From M50B91 sp964526665 (GTDB taxonomy: Bacteria; Patescibacteriota; Gracilibacteria; UBA4473), in the NCBI GenBank assembly GCA_964526665.1, contig CAZGJL010000008.1, positions 1 through 37,289 on the forward strand: a stretch of DNA of 37,289 nucleotides, read 5' to 3'. This document shows positions 15,936 to 23,492 of the stretch, in pieces; positions within the stretch are counted from its first letter, which is position 1; each line of letters begins with the position of its first letter. The position numbers and the translations under genes are program-made. A model generated the notes under the pieces. That model did not search any database. It saw nothing but the letters and a program-made list of their open reading frames with translations, and was not told the origin of the DNA.

Positions 15936-15962
15936 CTTTCAAAATTTATATACTCCGGGGCG

Positions 15963-16796
15963 ATGGAAAACTTTTCTGATCGACTCACGGCTGCTGTACA
16001 AGCAAAAAACTCATGTCTTATGCTCGGACTTGATCCGAATCTGGAAAAAATGCCAGAGTTTTTTTCCAAAGATGCTCAGGGAGCGCAGGAATTTTGTGCA
16101 AAGATGATGGCGGCGACGCATGACTTGATCTGTGGAGTGAAGATTCAGATGGCGTATTTTGAGCAGTTTGGTTCAGAAGGAATCAAGGCTGTCGAGGAGC
16201 TTCTTGCTTTGGCAAAAAGTTTGGACTTGATCACGATGGTAGACGGAAAAAGAAATGACATTGGATCTACAGCTGATGCGTATGCGAAAGCATATCTTGA
16301 AAATGGACCATTAGCAGCAGATTGTATGACGGTAAATCCTCTTTTGGGGACGGATGGAATTAGTCCTTTTTTGAAACGATGTGAGGAAAATGGTCGTGGG
16401 ATTTTTGTCTTAGTTCGTACTTCAAATCCATCGGCAATGGAATTCCAAGGAGGAGAATATGAAATGTCTCGTAAAATTGCAGAGAAGGTTGAAGAGTGGA
16501 ATATGACGACTCAATCAGCAGACAATATGTTGTCCTCTGTGGGAGCTGTAATTGGAGCAACGATTGAGCCAGAGTTTTTAAAATTTTTCCGTGACGAAAT
16601 GCCTCATGCATGGTTTCTTTGTCCAGGTGTTGGAGCCCAAGGTGGTTCTATTGATGCAGTAAAATCAGTTCAAGTAGACGGACTTGGTGTGCTTGTTCCA
16701 GTATCTCGATCTGTATTATACGCAGGAAGCGAAGCAGATTTTGCTGAGCAGGGTCGTGCAGTTTTGCAGGATATGTTAGATGCGTGGAATAGCTAG
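15963..16796 (+). CDS. pyrF: Orotidine 5'-phosphate decarboxylase
   Basis: 277 residues from ATG 15963. Converts OMP to UMP, the last step of pyrimidine nucleotide synthesis; cytoplasmic TIM barrel. The family pattern includes LGLDPN (D24), a Lys at GVK (K60), and the catalytic DGKRNDIGST stretch (D94, K96, D99). The length and the C-terminal part (CPGVGAQGG, VPVSRSVLYA) fit the longer type-2 (UMP-synthase-like bacterial) subgroup of about 270 residues. A reading open from 15837 in the same frame is rejected because it would run through the terminator hairpin. No other pyrimidine gene is nearby. Regulation is probably by the leader terminator. Confidence 0.94.
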   Translation: MENFSDRLTAAVQAKNSCLMLGLDPNLEKMPEFFSKDAQGAQEFCAKMMAATHDLICGVKIQMAYFEQFGSEGIKAVEELLALAKSLDLITMVDGKRNDIGSTADAYAKAYLENGPLAADCMTVNPLLGTDGISPFLKRCEENGRGIFVLVRTSNPSAMEFQGGEYEMSRKIAEKVEEWNMTTQSADNMLSSVGAVIGATIEPEFLKFFRDEMPHAWFLCPGVGAQGGSIDAVKSVQVDGLGVLVPVSRSVLYAGSEADFAEQGRAVLQDMLDAWNS

Positions 16797-16801
16797 GTCA
16801 A

Positions 16802-16832
16802 ACTACAATCTTCAGTCTGCAAACTACAAATT
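16802..16832. repeat. Heptamer-repeat locus B
   Basis: Four 7-bp units ACTACAA, TCTTCAG, TCTGCAA and ACTACAA plus ATT follow each other exactly. They sit immediately after the pyrF stop codon. Confidence 0.7.
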
Positions 16833-16881
16833 TTGAACTTTTTTATGTTTGTACTTTTAAATTTTAGAGAAGAAGTTTTCC

Positions 16882-18696
16882 TTATTCTAACACCGCTTTA
16901 ATCCGTCGTACCCCACGAGAAGAACTTTCTTCTTTCTTTATTTTAAATGTGCCGAGATCACCAGTTCTTTTCCAATGGGGTCCACCACAGAGTTCGCGAG
17001 ACCAAAATTTTCCTGTAGCATCTTTGAAAGAATAGACTTTTACCGTGTCAGGATATTTTTCCCAAAAGGCTCCGACAATTGTAGGATCGTGTTCCGCATC
17101 TTTCTTCGGCACCTCTTCCAAAATTTGCTCAGCATCAGCGGCAATCGAATCATTTACCCATTTCTCCACAGCAGCAATTTGTTCAGGTGTCATTTTTTCA
17201 TCATGCGAGAAATCAAATCGCAACCGTTCGGGAGTGATGTTTGAACCTTTTTGATTTATATGTGTCCCGAGCACTTCTCGAAGCGCCGCTACCATCAAAT
17301 GAGCAGCGGTATGAAGTTTTATAGTCTGATCGGAAGTATCTCCAAGCCCACCTTTGAATTTTTGTTCAGATCCAGCTCGAGAAGCTTCGGCGTGTTTTTT
17401 TACTGCTTCATCGAATCCTTGTTTATCAATTGTTAATCCTTGTTCTTTACACAATTCTTCTGTCATCTCCAGCGGGAATCCATAGGTTTCGAAAAGATTA
17501 AACGCGTTCTTTCCGCTCATTTCTTTTTTAGGAGAGAATTCTAATATCTTCTGCGCAACTTTTTCAAACTCCCTTTCCCCATTTTTCAATGTTTTAGAAA
17601 AGGTTAATTCTTCAGTGATCAGTTTTTCAGAAATAACTGACTCTCGTGTCTTCAAATCAGAATAATGTGATGATAATTTCTCGATTGCTACTTTTGCAAT
17701 AATGTCGCAAAAACGCTCTTGAATACCTATTTTGCGACCATGGCGAATAGCGCGACGGATAAGTCTTCGCAAAATGTATCCTTGATCAGTGTTGGATGGC
17801 ACAAGTCCGTCTCCAATCATAATTGTTGCAGTTCGTATGTGATCCGCGATGATTCGACTTGAGTTTCCAATTTCGGTTTCAGCAATTGGGTTTTCTATAA
17901 TCTCTGGATGTCCGGAGAGTTCGGCTATTTTTTTCAAAATATTTTCAAAAGCGTCCGTTTGATAAATCGATTGAAAGCCGTTTATAACTGTAGTGAGTCG
18001 CTCCAGACCCATTCCGGTGTCGACATTTTTTTGAGGCAGGGGAACGAGTGTCCCATCTTCTTTTTTATTAAATGTCATGAATACGTCATTTCCAATTTCA
18101 ACCCAATTAGGATTTTCCCAACTGTCTTGGAAGCTTTTTGGTGCAGCTCCTTCTCCCGTCCAATAAAACATCTCACTATCAGGTCCGCATGGACCAGTAT
18201 CACCTACAGACCACCAGTTTTCGGTTTTTGGAAGATATGCTACTCGTTCTTTTTGCATTCCTACTTCAATCCAACGTTCAGCAGCCACATCGTCTTTTTC
18301 TACAGTTTCATCTCCTTCGTATACAGAGACGGCGAGTTTTTCTAATGGTAACTCCAGGACTTCAGTCAAGAACTCAAATGACCACGCAATTTTTTCTTCT
18401 TTAAAATAATCTCCCAGAGACCAGTTTCCCAGCATTTCAAAAAATGTGAGGTGCGTGGCGTCTCCTACTTCATCGATATCAATGGTACGAATACATTTTT
18501 GAGAACTAGCGAGACGAACGCCCTCGGGATGAGATTCTCCCATGAGGTAGGGAATGAGCGGATGCATTCCTGAATTATGAAACAAAGCAGTTGGATCATT
18601 GTCCGGCAATATGCTCGCAGAAGGGATAACGACGTGATTTTTATTTCGCCAAAAATCCAGCCATTTTTTCCGGAGATCGTCGGTTGTAAAATTCAT
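16882..18696 (-). CDS. alaS: Alanyl-tRNA synthetase, short form without C-terminal domain
   Basis: 604 residues against about 875 for typical bacterial AlaRS. Charges tRNA-Ala. The class II catalytic domain is at the N-terminus (FHNSGMHPLIPYLMG, FFEMLGNWSLGDYFKEE, WWSVGDTGPCGPDSE, NVDTGMGLERL). The tRNA-recognition segment includes RRAIRHGRKIG. The editing domain is present, with HTAAH and CGGPH as metal ligands, ending SSSRGVRRIKAVLE. The C-Ala oligomerisation domain is absent, as is often seen in CPR bacteria. The gene has its own promoter and lies downstream of the methyltransferase gene on the same strand. The protein reads to its natural end, so this is not a truncation by mutation. Confidence 0.96.
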   Translation of the reverse strand: MNFTTDDLRKKWLDFWRNKNHVVIPSASILPDNDPTALFHNSGMHPLIPYLMGESHPEGVRLASSQKCIRTIDIDEVGDATHLTFFEMLGNWSLGDYFKEEKIAWSFEFLTEVLELPLEKLAVSVYEGDETVEKDDVAAERWIEVGMQKERVAYLPKTENWWSVGDTGPCGPDSEMFYWTGEGAAPKSFQDSWENPNWVEIGNDVFMTFNKKEDGTLVPLPQKNVDTGMGLERLTTVINGFQSIYQTDAFENILKKIAELSGHPEIIENPIAETEIGNSSRIIADHIRTATIMIGDGLVPSNTDQGYILRRLIRRAIRHGRKIGIQERFCDIIAKVAIEKLSSHYSDLKTRESVISEKLITEELTFSKTLKNGEREFEKVAQKILEFSPKKEMSGKNAFNLFETYGFPLEMTEELCKEQGLTIDKQGFDEAVKKHAEASRAGSEQKFKGGLGDTSDQTIKLHTAAHLMVAALREVLGTHINQKGSNITPERLRFDFSHDEKMTPEQIAAVEKWVNDSIAADAEQILEEVPKKDAEHDPTIVGAFWEKYPDTVKVYSFKDATGKFWSRELCGGPHWKRTGDLGTFKIKKEESSSRGVRRIKAVLE

Positions 18697-18721
18697 AATT
18701 CAAGAAATCGTTTGCGGCGAA

Positions 18722-18750
18722 AAAATACTGGAAAATTCGTAGTTGGTCAA
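18722..18750 (-). promoter_or_regulatory. Promoter of alaS
   Basis: On the minus strand, TTGACC (18750-18745), a 17-bp spacer and TATTTT (18727-18722), giving a leader of about 20 nt to ATG 18696. No leader peptide or T-box was seen. Confidence 0.6.
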
Positions 18751-18766
18751 ACGGCAGTTTTCAAAT

Positions 18767-18823
18767 TACAGTCTACAAACTGGAAACTACAAATAAATTT
18801 GAAGATTGAAGATTGTAGTTTGA
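18767..18823. repeat. Heptamer-repeat locus C, in both orientations
   Basis: Units TTTTCAA, ATTACAG, TCTACAA, ACTGGAA and ACTACAA on the plus strand are followed by the same pattern inverted (TTTGAAG, ATTGAAG, ATTGTAG, TTTG). This forms an imperfect long hairpin between alaS and the methyltransferase gene, after the latter's stop. Confidence 0.7.
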
Positions 18824-18845
18824 TATTTAAAATTAAACTTTTAGT

Positions 18846-19700
18846 TTAATTAGTTATTCTTGCACAGATGCTGGAGGACAAATCATTTCCTTGTGTCGCA
18901 GGAATAGTGAGATCGATTGCTTCGGCTTTTTTTCCTTCAAAAACGGGAAGGTTTTCTAGCATACGTACTAAGTCCTCTTCAGAGAATTCAGCAGTGTGAC
19001 AACTCAGGATTACAAAACAAGGATTATCACTGAGAAGTTTTCCTACTAATTCCAGAAGACGAGGAAGATCTCGTTCAATTTTCCAGGTTCCATTTGCTCC
19101 ACGTCCAAATGAAGGAGGATCAAGAATTATTCCATCATATTTTTTTTCTCGTTTTATTTCTCGTTCCATAAATTTCACTACATCATCCACTATCCATCGG
19201 ATCGGATTTTTTTCGAGTCCAGAAAGTTCAGCATTTTTTCTTGCCCACGAGACAGCAGATTTTGCTCCGTCAACGTGACAGACTTCGGTGTCTTCAGCAG
19301 CTGCGCTTGCCATGAGTGTCGCTGCTCCGGTGTAAGAAAAAGCATTCAAGATTTTGAGTGGTCGCTTGGCTTCTTGGATTTTTTGTGTCATCCATCGCCA
19401 GTTATCCAATTGCTCGGGGAAAACTCCCAGTTGGTTGTTTGATGAAGGACGAAGTTCGAGGGTTATGTCATCGATTTTAATACTCCAATTTTCAGGGAAT
19501 TTTGATTCCTTGCTCCATTTATCGGCTTTCATTTCATTTCGTTCATAATAGGCATTAGCCATTTTCCATTCTTTAATAAATCCATCACGATTCCAGAATG
19601 CTTGTGGCGCAGGACGATTTACGATTGTTTTTCCAAATCGCTCGAGTCGGCGTTCGTTTCCACTGTCGATGAGTTCGTAGTCGGATGAGTTTTGTATCAT
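18846..19700 (-). CDS. SAM-dependent RNA methyltransferase, RlmI/RlmK-like
   Basis: 284 residues. The Rossmann SAM site is LNAFSYTGAATLMAS (about 118-132). It is followed by a VDGAKSAVSWARKNAELSGL segment in which Asp binds the SAM ribose, VDDVVKFM, and the catalytic IILDPPSFGRG (191-201). This order is characteristic of COG1092/RlmK-type 23S rRNA methyltransferases; DPPSF, not NPPY, fits that group. It is shorter than RlmI because the PUA domain is missing. The exact RNA base modified cannot be told. A TATATT box (19715-19710 on the minus strand) would start RNA within a few bases of the ATG. It lies upstream of alaS on the same strand. Confidence 0.85.
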   Translation of the reverse strand: MIQNSSDYELIDSGNERRLERFGKTIVNRPAPQAFWNRDGFIKEWKMANAYYERNEMKADKWSKESKFPENWSIKIDDITLELRPSSNNQLGVFPEQLDNWRWMTQKIQEAKRPLKILNAFSYTGAATLMASAAAEDTEVCHVDGAKSAVSWARKNAELSGLEKNPIRWIVDDVVKFMEREIKREKKYDGIILDPPSFGRGANGTWKIERDLPRLLELVGKLLSDNPCFVILSCHTAEFSEEDLVRMLENLPVFEGKKAEAIDLTIPATQGNDLSSSICARITN

Positions 19701-19802
19701 TTCGGAGAGAATATAGGGGGAATTGCGGGAATGGGCTAGTTTTATTTTTGTTATAAAACCCCCTCTGAGTATTCAAAGGTTTCCTGTTACTCGTTTAGAA
19801 AT

Positions 19803-19934
19803 AGAAGTTTATTCAATACAGCAACTTCAGACAAAGTAGAATCATATCTAGCACTAGGAGTAAATAAGTATCACACGAAGGCTGATGTGCGTTTGGATAC
19901 GGTGATTCAGGAGATAAAAGAGGCGATTGAGTAG
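19803..19934 (+). pseudogene. Remnant of a response-regulator receiver domain (C-terminal part)
   Basis: An open stretch ending at TAG 19932-19934 reads SLFNTATSDKVESYLALGV followed by NKYHTKADVRLDTVIQEIKEAIE. This matches the end of CheY-like receivers: the SxxAxxxKVxxxxxLGAxxYxxKAD pattern with the conserved Lys (KAD) and final amphipathic helix. There is no start codon or phospho-acceptor Asp region upstream, and the frames break near 19800. It is a short fragment, most likely a deletion remnant. No sensor kinase is present in the window. Confidence 0.5.
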
Positions 19935-19955
19935 AAGATTATTTCTGGAGAAAAC

Positions 19956-19983
19956 TTGATTTTTTTGAAAAGCAAAATAGAAT
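19956..19983 (+). promoter_or_regulatory. Promoter of tRNA-Gln
   Basis: TTGATT (19956-19961), a 16-bp spacer, TAGAAT (19978-19983) and then a CCCTCCG discriminator. The predicted RNA start is only a few bases before the tRNA. Confidence 0.7.
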
Positions 19984-19994
19984 CCCTCCGTTCT

Positions 19995-20069
19995 TGGGGC
20001 GTCGCCAAGTGGTAAGGCACTGGATTCTGGTTCCAGCATTCGGGGGTTCGAATCCCTCCGCCCCAGCCA
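19995..20069 (+). tRNA. tRNA-Gln (anticodon CTG)
   Basis: 75 nt with an encoded CCA. The acceptor is TGGGGCG/CGCCCCA with G73. The anticodon stem CTGGA/TCCAG encloses TTCTGGT, giving anticodon CTG (20027-20029, reads CAG). The T-loop is TTCGAAT. CAA codons need a second tRNA-Gln (TTG) elsewhere. It is near glnA, with a TrmB regulator between them. Confidence 0.96.
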
Positions 20070-20086
20070 GAGATAAATCAAAAATA

Positions 20087-20111
20087 TCCAACCTTGTGTT
20101 GGGTGTTTTTT
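20087..20111 (+). terminator. Terminator after tRNA-Gln
   Basis: CCAAC-CTTGT-GTTGG followed by GTG and a run of seven T. It also has an A/T-rich flank on the other side and may stop the convergent TrmB-like gene. Confidence 0.7.
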
Positions 20112-20848
20112 TATTTATTACAAAACTTCCATAACATTCCGAAGATCTGTCTTTGCGTATCGGCTACCGCTTGTGATTGGATCAGTATAGCAAACACCGT
20201 TGGCTCAAAAGAAGTAATGAGAAACTTGTCATCAAAAATATTTATCTCATTCTCTACCCAAAAATCTTTCTTTGGTAGGAGTCGCGTTTCACGATAAAAT
20301 TTATCGTCTTCACTTTGTACCAATTTTCCGGGCTTGTCGTTTGGAGCAAATCCTCGAAGGAATATTTTTCTTCGTGCACGTTCTGCAACATATTCAGCGT
20401 CATATTCCGGCCAGTGCTCACGGAGCCCTTTGGAATTAGCACAATTAAGAATCTCTCCAGAAGCTTTAAATGTTTCTTTATATGCTCGTTTTACTCCGGT
20501 TAATCCTTCAAACATTTGTACTACAGGGCGAGCAGCATTGTCTCCTGCAAGAGCGAGTAGGTGTGGTACGGATTTTTCTAATCGCTTGGCACGTTGCTTA
20601 ATACTTTCTGCGAAAATTTCAGGAGAAACAGCTGTGAAATGTTTTACTCCATCACGAATAGAAGTAGTAACGAGCCCTCGTGCGAGAAGTTTTTCTAATA
20701 TGGTATAGGTCGTGATACGGTTAAATTTAGCAGAAGAAGATATTGTTGATACGGGACTTGTACCACATTCAAGTGTTGATAAATAAACCCGAGCTCCCTT
20801 TTCCGTAAGCCCAACATCAGTAAGATGTTTCAAAACTTTTTCATCCAT
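20111..20848 (-). CDS. TrmB-like transcriptional regulator, second copy
   Basis: 245 residues. The N-terminal winged helix reads VGLTEKGARVYLSTLECG, STISSSAKFNRITTYTILEKL, ARGLVTTSIRDGVKHF. A linker helix (IKQRAKRLEKSVPHL) follows, then RPVVQMFEGLTGVKRAYKE, the same start of the C-terminal domain as in the 5020-5781 protein. The two are clearly paralogous but differ in much of the C-terminal half, so they probably bind different ligands. It is divergent from glnA, which makes glnA a candidate target (inference). Confidence 0.85.
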   Translation of the reverse strand: MDEKVLKHLTDVGLTEKGARVYLSTLECGTSPVSTISSSAKFNRITTYTILEKLLARGLVTTSIRDGVKHFTAVSPEIFAESIKQRAKRLEKSVPHLLALAGDNAARPVVQMFEGLTGVKRAYKETFKASGEILNCANSKGLREHWPEYDAEYVAERARRKIFLRGFAPNDKPGKLVQSEDDKFYRETRLLPKKDFWVENEINIFDDKFLITSFEPTVFAILIQSQAVADTQRQIFGMLWKFCNK

Positions 20849-21014
20849 TATGCAAGTTGTAATTTTTTTCTACAGCATCTCAATAGTATGGTTTTCTATA
20901 CCAAAATCAAGTATGAAATTTTTTTTTACACGAAGTTTTTTCTCCATAATTTGACTCGACGAATACAAAAAATGTCTCCAACATTTGCACGCATTTTTAA
21001 TCTTTATTTCATCT

Positions 21015-22349
21015 ATGGGAGAATTTTCAATTGAGGACGCAGCGCAACAAGACGCTATTTTGAAGGCATTAGTGACAGATTTATCAGGAGGGCTGCGTGA
21101 AATAATTTTCCCTATTTCAACACTATTAGAGCTCTGCTCGATAGGAGTAGCATATGATGGATCAAGTTTCATAGGAATTAATAATATTAATTCAAGTGAT
21201 TCTATTCTTAAGGGAGATCCGCGTACATTAGTAAAAGTAGATGAATCGGTGGCAGACATTGATAAGACAGAGTTTTGGATTATTTGTGACATTATTGACA
21301 CAGCGGGACATCCACATTCAAATTGTGCACGAAGCCAATTGCAGCACCTACAAAAAGAGTTAGGAAAAGCTTGGGATGGAGGACAGATGATGATGGGAGC
21401 GGAGCCAGAGGCCTTTTTTGTAGAAAAGAAAGAACATCTGGGGACAGTAAATGGGGGAAATACAAATTATTTCAATCCGAGAGATCCCAAAAGCTTCCTC
21501 ATTGCAGAAATTGCTCGCGTAATGGGAAATATGGGATTTGAAATTGAGAGAGCGCATGCTGAAGTGGGAGATGAACAGTTCGAGATTAATTGGAGATTTG
21601 ATCTAGCCGAACGGACAGCGGATAGAATTCAGTATTTTAAGCTTATCTCACACAAAGTCGCGCGGAATTACGGATTTGATGTGACATTTCTCCCAAAACC
21701 ATATCCAACACGAAATGGTTCGGGAATGCATTGTCATCTGTCTGTAGGGAATGATACAGATAATCTCTTTTATGATGCAGGGAGAAAAGAATTTAAGAAT
21801 TTTTCAGAAAAAGCACTTCAATTTCTGACAGGAATTTTATCACACTCTCGTTCTCTTGCTGCCATTGCGAATCCAACAGAGGTTTCATATTCTCGATTGG
21901 TTCCAGGATTCGAGGCTCCTTGTGTAGTAGCAATGGGAGCCTGTAATCGTTCAGCACTCTGTCGTATTCCGGCTGTTGCGGATGAAAAACTATGGGAGAA
22001 AGCTATCCGGGCAGAATTCCGGTTTCCAGATCCAATGACAAATCCGTATCTATTAGCAGCTGGATTTATTGCAACGGGATTAGATGGACTAGAAAACAAA
22101 ATAGCATTCAATGGATTCTGTGATGAAGACTTGTATGCGATGAGTTTACAGGAATTGCGTGCACGAAATTTTGATCTTTTGCCTCGTACACTATGGGAGT
22201 CATTTTCTAATTTTGAAAAAAACGAAGTATTGCGAGATCGACTTGGTGCGAGCATGCATTCTTCTTTTGGTACAATTCTATTAGATGAGATTGATGCGTG
22301 CCAGCCTTTTGCGAACGCAGAGTCAGTAAGGCGGCATTATTTTGACTAA
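21015..22349 (+). CDS. glnA: Glutamine synthetase, GS-I type, divergent and lacking an adenylylation site
   Basis: 444 residues from ATG 21015; an in-frame TTG at 20985 would add 10. Makes glutamine from glutamate, ammonia and ATP. Seen: YDGSSFIG (47-54) in the N-terminal domain; GAEPEAFF (128-135), EVGDEQFEINW (183-193), NGSGMHCHLSV (234-244), NPTEVSYSRLVPGFEAP and CRIPA, which correspond to the metal, glutamate and ATP sites. The Tyr adenylylation loop of GS-I-beta enzymes is not found, so adenylylation control is unlikely. The sequence around EVGDEQFEINW differs from the common AGQHE form, so activity should be confirmed. It is divergent from a TrmB regulator and followed by a terminator. 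Confidence 0.9.
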   Translation: MGEFSIEDAAQQDAILKALVTDLSGGLREIIFPISTLLELCSIGVAYDGSSFIGINNINSSDSILKGDPRTLVKVDESVADIDKTEFWIICDIIDTAGHPHSNCARSQLQHLQKELGKAWDGGQMMMGAEPEAFFVEKKEHLGTVNGGNTNYFNPRDPKSFLIAEIARVMGNMGFEIERAHAEVGDEQFEINWRFDLAERTADRIQYFKLISHKVARNYGFDVTFLPKPYPTRNGSGMHCHLSVGNDTDNLFYDAGRKEFKNFSEKALQFLTGILSHSRSLAAIANPTEVSYSRLVPGFEAPCVVAMGACNRSALCRIPAVADEKLWEKAIRAEFRFPDPMTNPYLLAAGFIATGLDGLENKIAFNGFCDEDLYAMSLQELRARNFDLLPRTLWESFSNFEKNEVLRDRLGASMHSSFGTILLDEIDACQPFANAESVRRHYFD

Positions 22350-22373
22350 AAAGAGTGATGTTAATAAAGCAGG

Positions 22374-22403
22374 AAGTTCGACCTTTCAAATGTCGGACTT
22401 TTT
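22374..22403 (+). terminator. Terminator of glnA
   Basis: AAGTTCGAC (22374-22382) pairs with GTCGGACTT (22392-22400; one G-T pair), loop of 9, followed by TTTTTG. Confidence 0.8.
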
Positions 22404-22451
22404 GTTGAGGAAAAAGAAAAACATGTGAAATTGTTTTTTCTTAAAAAAGAT

Positions 22452-22479
22452 TTGACAATGAGGGGGAATTTTCTAAACT
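22452..22479 (+). promoter_or_regulatory. Promoter of S10 operon
   Basis: TTGACA (22452-22457), a 16-bp spacer, TAAACT (22474-22479), then a CCGCGGGC discriminator. The leader before rpsJ is only about 20 nt, too short for an E. coli-type L4 attenuator. Confidence 0.75.
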
Positions 22480-22506
22480 CCGCGGGCTCTTTTGACATAA
22501 AAGCGA

Positions 22507-22905
22507 ATGGCAACTGAAAAGAAAACGACTTCAGACGCAGCAAAGAAACCAGCTAAGAAAGCTACAAAATCTGCTGCTAAAAAATCACAAGTTGCTGCTC
22601 CACAGCTAGTACGAATCATTGTAAAATCATTTGATTACACGGTGATCGACGAAGCTGCTCGGTCAATCTACGAAACCGCGGAACGAGGAGGATCATTGGT
22701 CGCAGGACCAGTACCACTTCCGACCAAAATCAAGAAATATACGGTTAATCGCTCATTCTTCGTTAATAAGGATGCTCGAGACCAGTTCGAAACTCGAACA
22801 CATAAGCGGTTGATTGACATTAAGGAGCCTACAACGAAGACGATTGAATCGCTTCAAAATTTATCTCTCCCAAACGGAGTAGATGTCGAAATTAAAATGC
22901 TCTGA
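22507..22905 (+). CDS. rpsJ: Ribosomal protein S10 (uS10) with basic N-terminal extension
   Basis: 132 residues against about 103 normally. The first 33 residues are an Ala/Lys/Thr/Ser extension (KKPAKKATKSAAKK) that is probably disordered. The S10 core starts at LVRIIVKSFDYTVID and contains GPVPLPTKI and RTHKRLIDI. It is part of the 30S head. It is the first gene of the operon; the TGA stop precedes rplC by 2 bp, which shows UGA is a stop here. Confidence 0.97.
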   Translation: MATEKKTTSDAAKKPAKKATKSAAKKSQVAAPQLVRIIVKSFDYTVIDEAARSIYETAERGGSLVAGPVPLPTKIKKYTVNRSFFVNKDARDQFETRTHKRLIDIKEPTTKTIESLQNLSLPNGVDVEIKML

Positions 22906-22907
22906 AA

Positions 22908-23492
22908 ATGAAAGGCGTTCTAGCTCAAAAAATCGGAATGACTCGTGTGATTAACCAGGAAACTGGAAAAGTTACTCCTGTGACACTACTCTTGGTTCCC
23001 AAGTGCTCAGTGCTACAAGTCAAAACACCAGAGGTTGACGGATATTCCGCAGCCGTTCTTGGGGCGTTTGAACGCAAAAATCATGGAAAGAATGAGAATA
23101 AGAAGTATAAATTTATTCAGGAGTTATCTCTTGAAGGAGAAGAGGTAAAGAAAGGGGAGACTCTTTCTATAGACTTTCTTGATGGAGTAACAAATATTAA
23201 ACTTACAGGAACCTCAAAAGGACGAGGGTTCTCAGGAGTTATTAAACGTTGGAATTTCGACCGTGGTCGAGAAACACACGGTTCACATCATCACCGAGAA
23301 CCAGGTTCGTCAGGAATGTGTGCAAAACCAGGTCGTATTTTGAAGGGGAAAAAGTTCCCAGGTCAATACGGTGACGATCAGGTCACATTTCGATCAGAAA
23401 TTGTAGAAGTTGATAAAGAAAATAACTTGGTCGCAGTACGCGGAGGTGTGCCTGGCGCAAAAAATTCATACATTTTTATCCGCGCTAACTAA
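22908..23492 (+). CDS. rplC: Ribosomal protein L3 (uL3)
   Basis: 194 residues. It starts MKGVLAQKIGMTRV, the usual L3 N-terminus. The central loop reaching toward the peptidyl-transferase centre has THGSHHHREPGSSGM and GRILKGKKFPGQYG. Its TAA stop overlaps the rplD ATG by one base. Arg is encoded often by CGA (about four of eleven), which is unusual for a highly expressed bacterial gene. Confidence 0.98.
   Translation: MKGVLAQKIGMTRVINQETGKVTPVTLLLVPKCSVLQVKTPEVDGYSAAVLGAFERKNHGKNENKKYKFIQELSLEGEEVKKGETLSIDFLDGVTNIKLTGTSKGRGFSGVIKRWNFDRGRETHGSHHHREPGSSGMCAKPGRILKGKKFPGQYGDDQVTFRSEIVEVDKENNLVAVRGGVPGAKNSYIFIRAN

Noticed and set aside
15837..15962. In-frame N-terminal extension of pyrF
   Set aside because: It would encode the terminator hairpin; OMP decarboxylases start near MENFSDRL. 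It may still serve as leader translation.
19981..19990. Ten-base repeat of the tRNA-Gln T-arm just upstream of the tRNA
   Set aside because: It overlaps the -10/discriminator of the tRNA promoter and is short enough to be chance.
20971..21033. 20-codon ORF overlapping the glnA start, considered as a Gln leader peptide
   Set aside because: It contains no Gln codons and there is no terminator between it and glnA.
22507..22905. Possible UGA recoding (UGA=Gly)
   Set aside because: rpsJ, rpmC, rplP, livH and others end in TGA at the expected protein end, so the standard stop is used.
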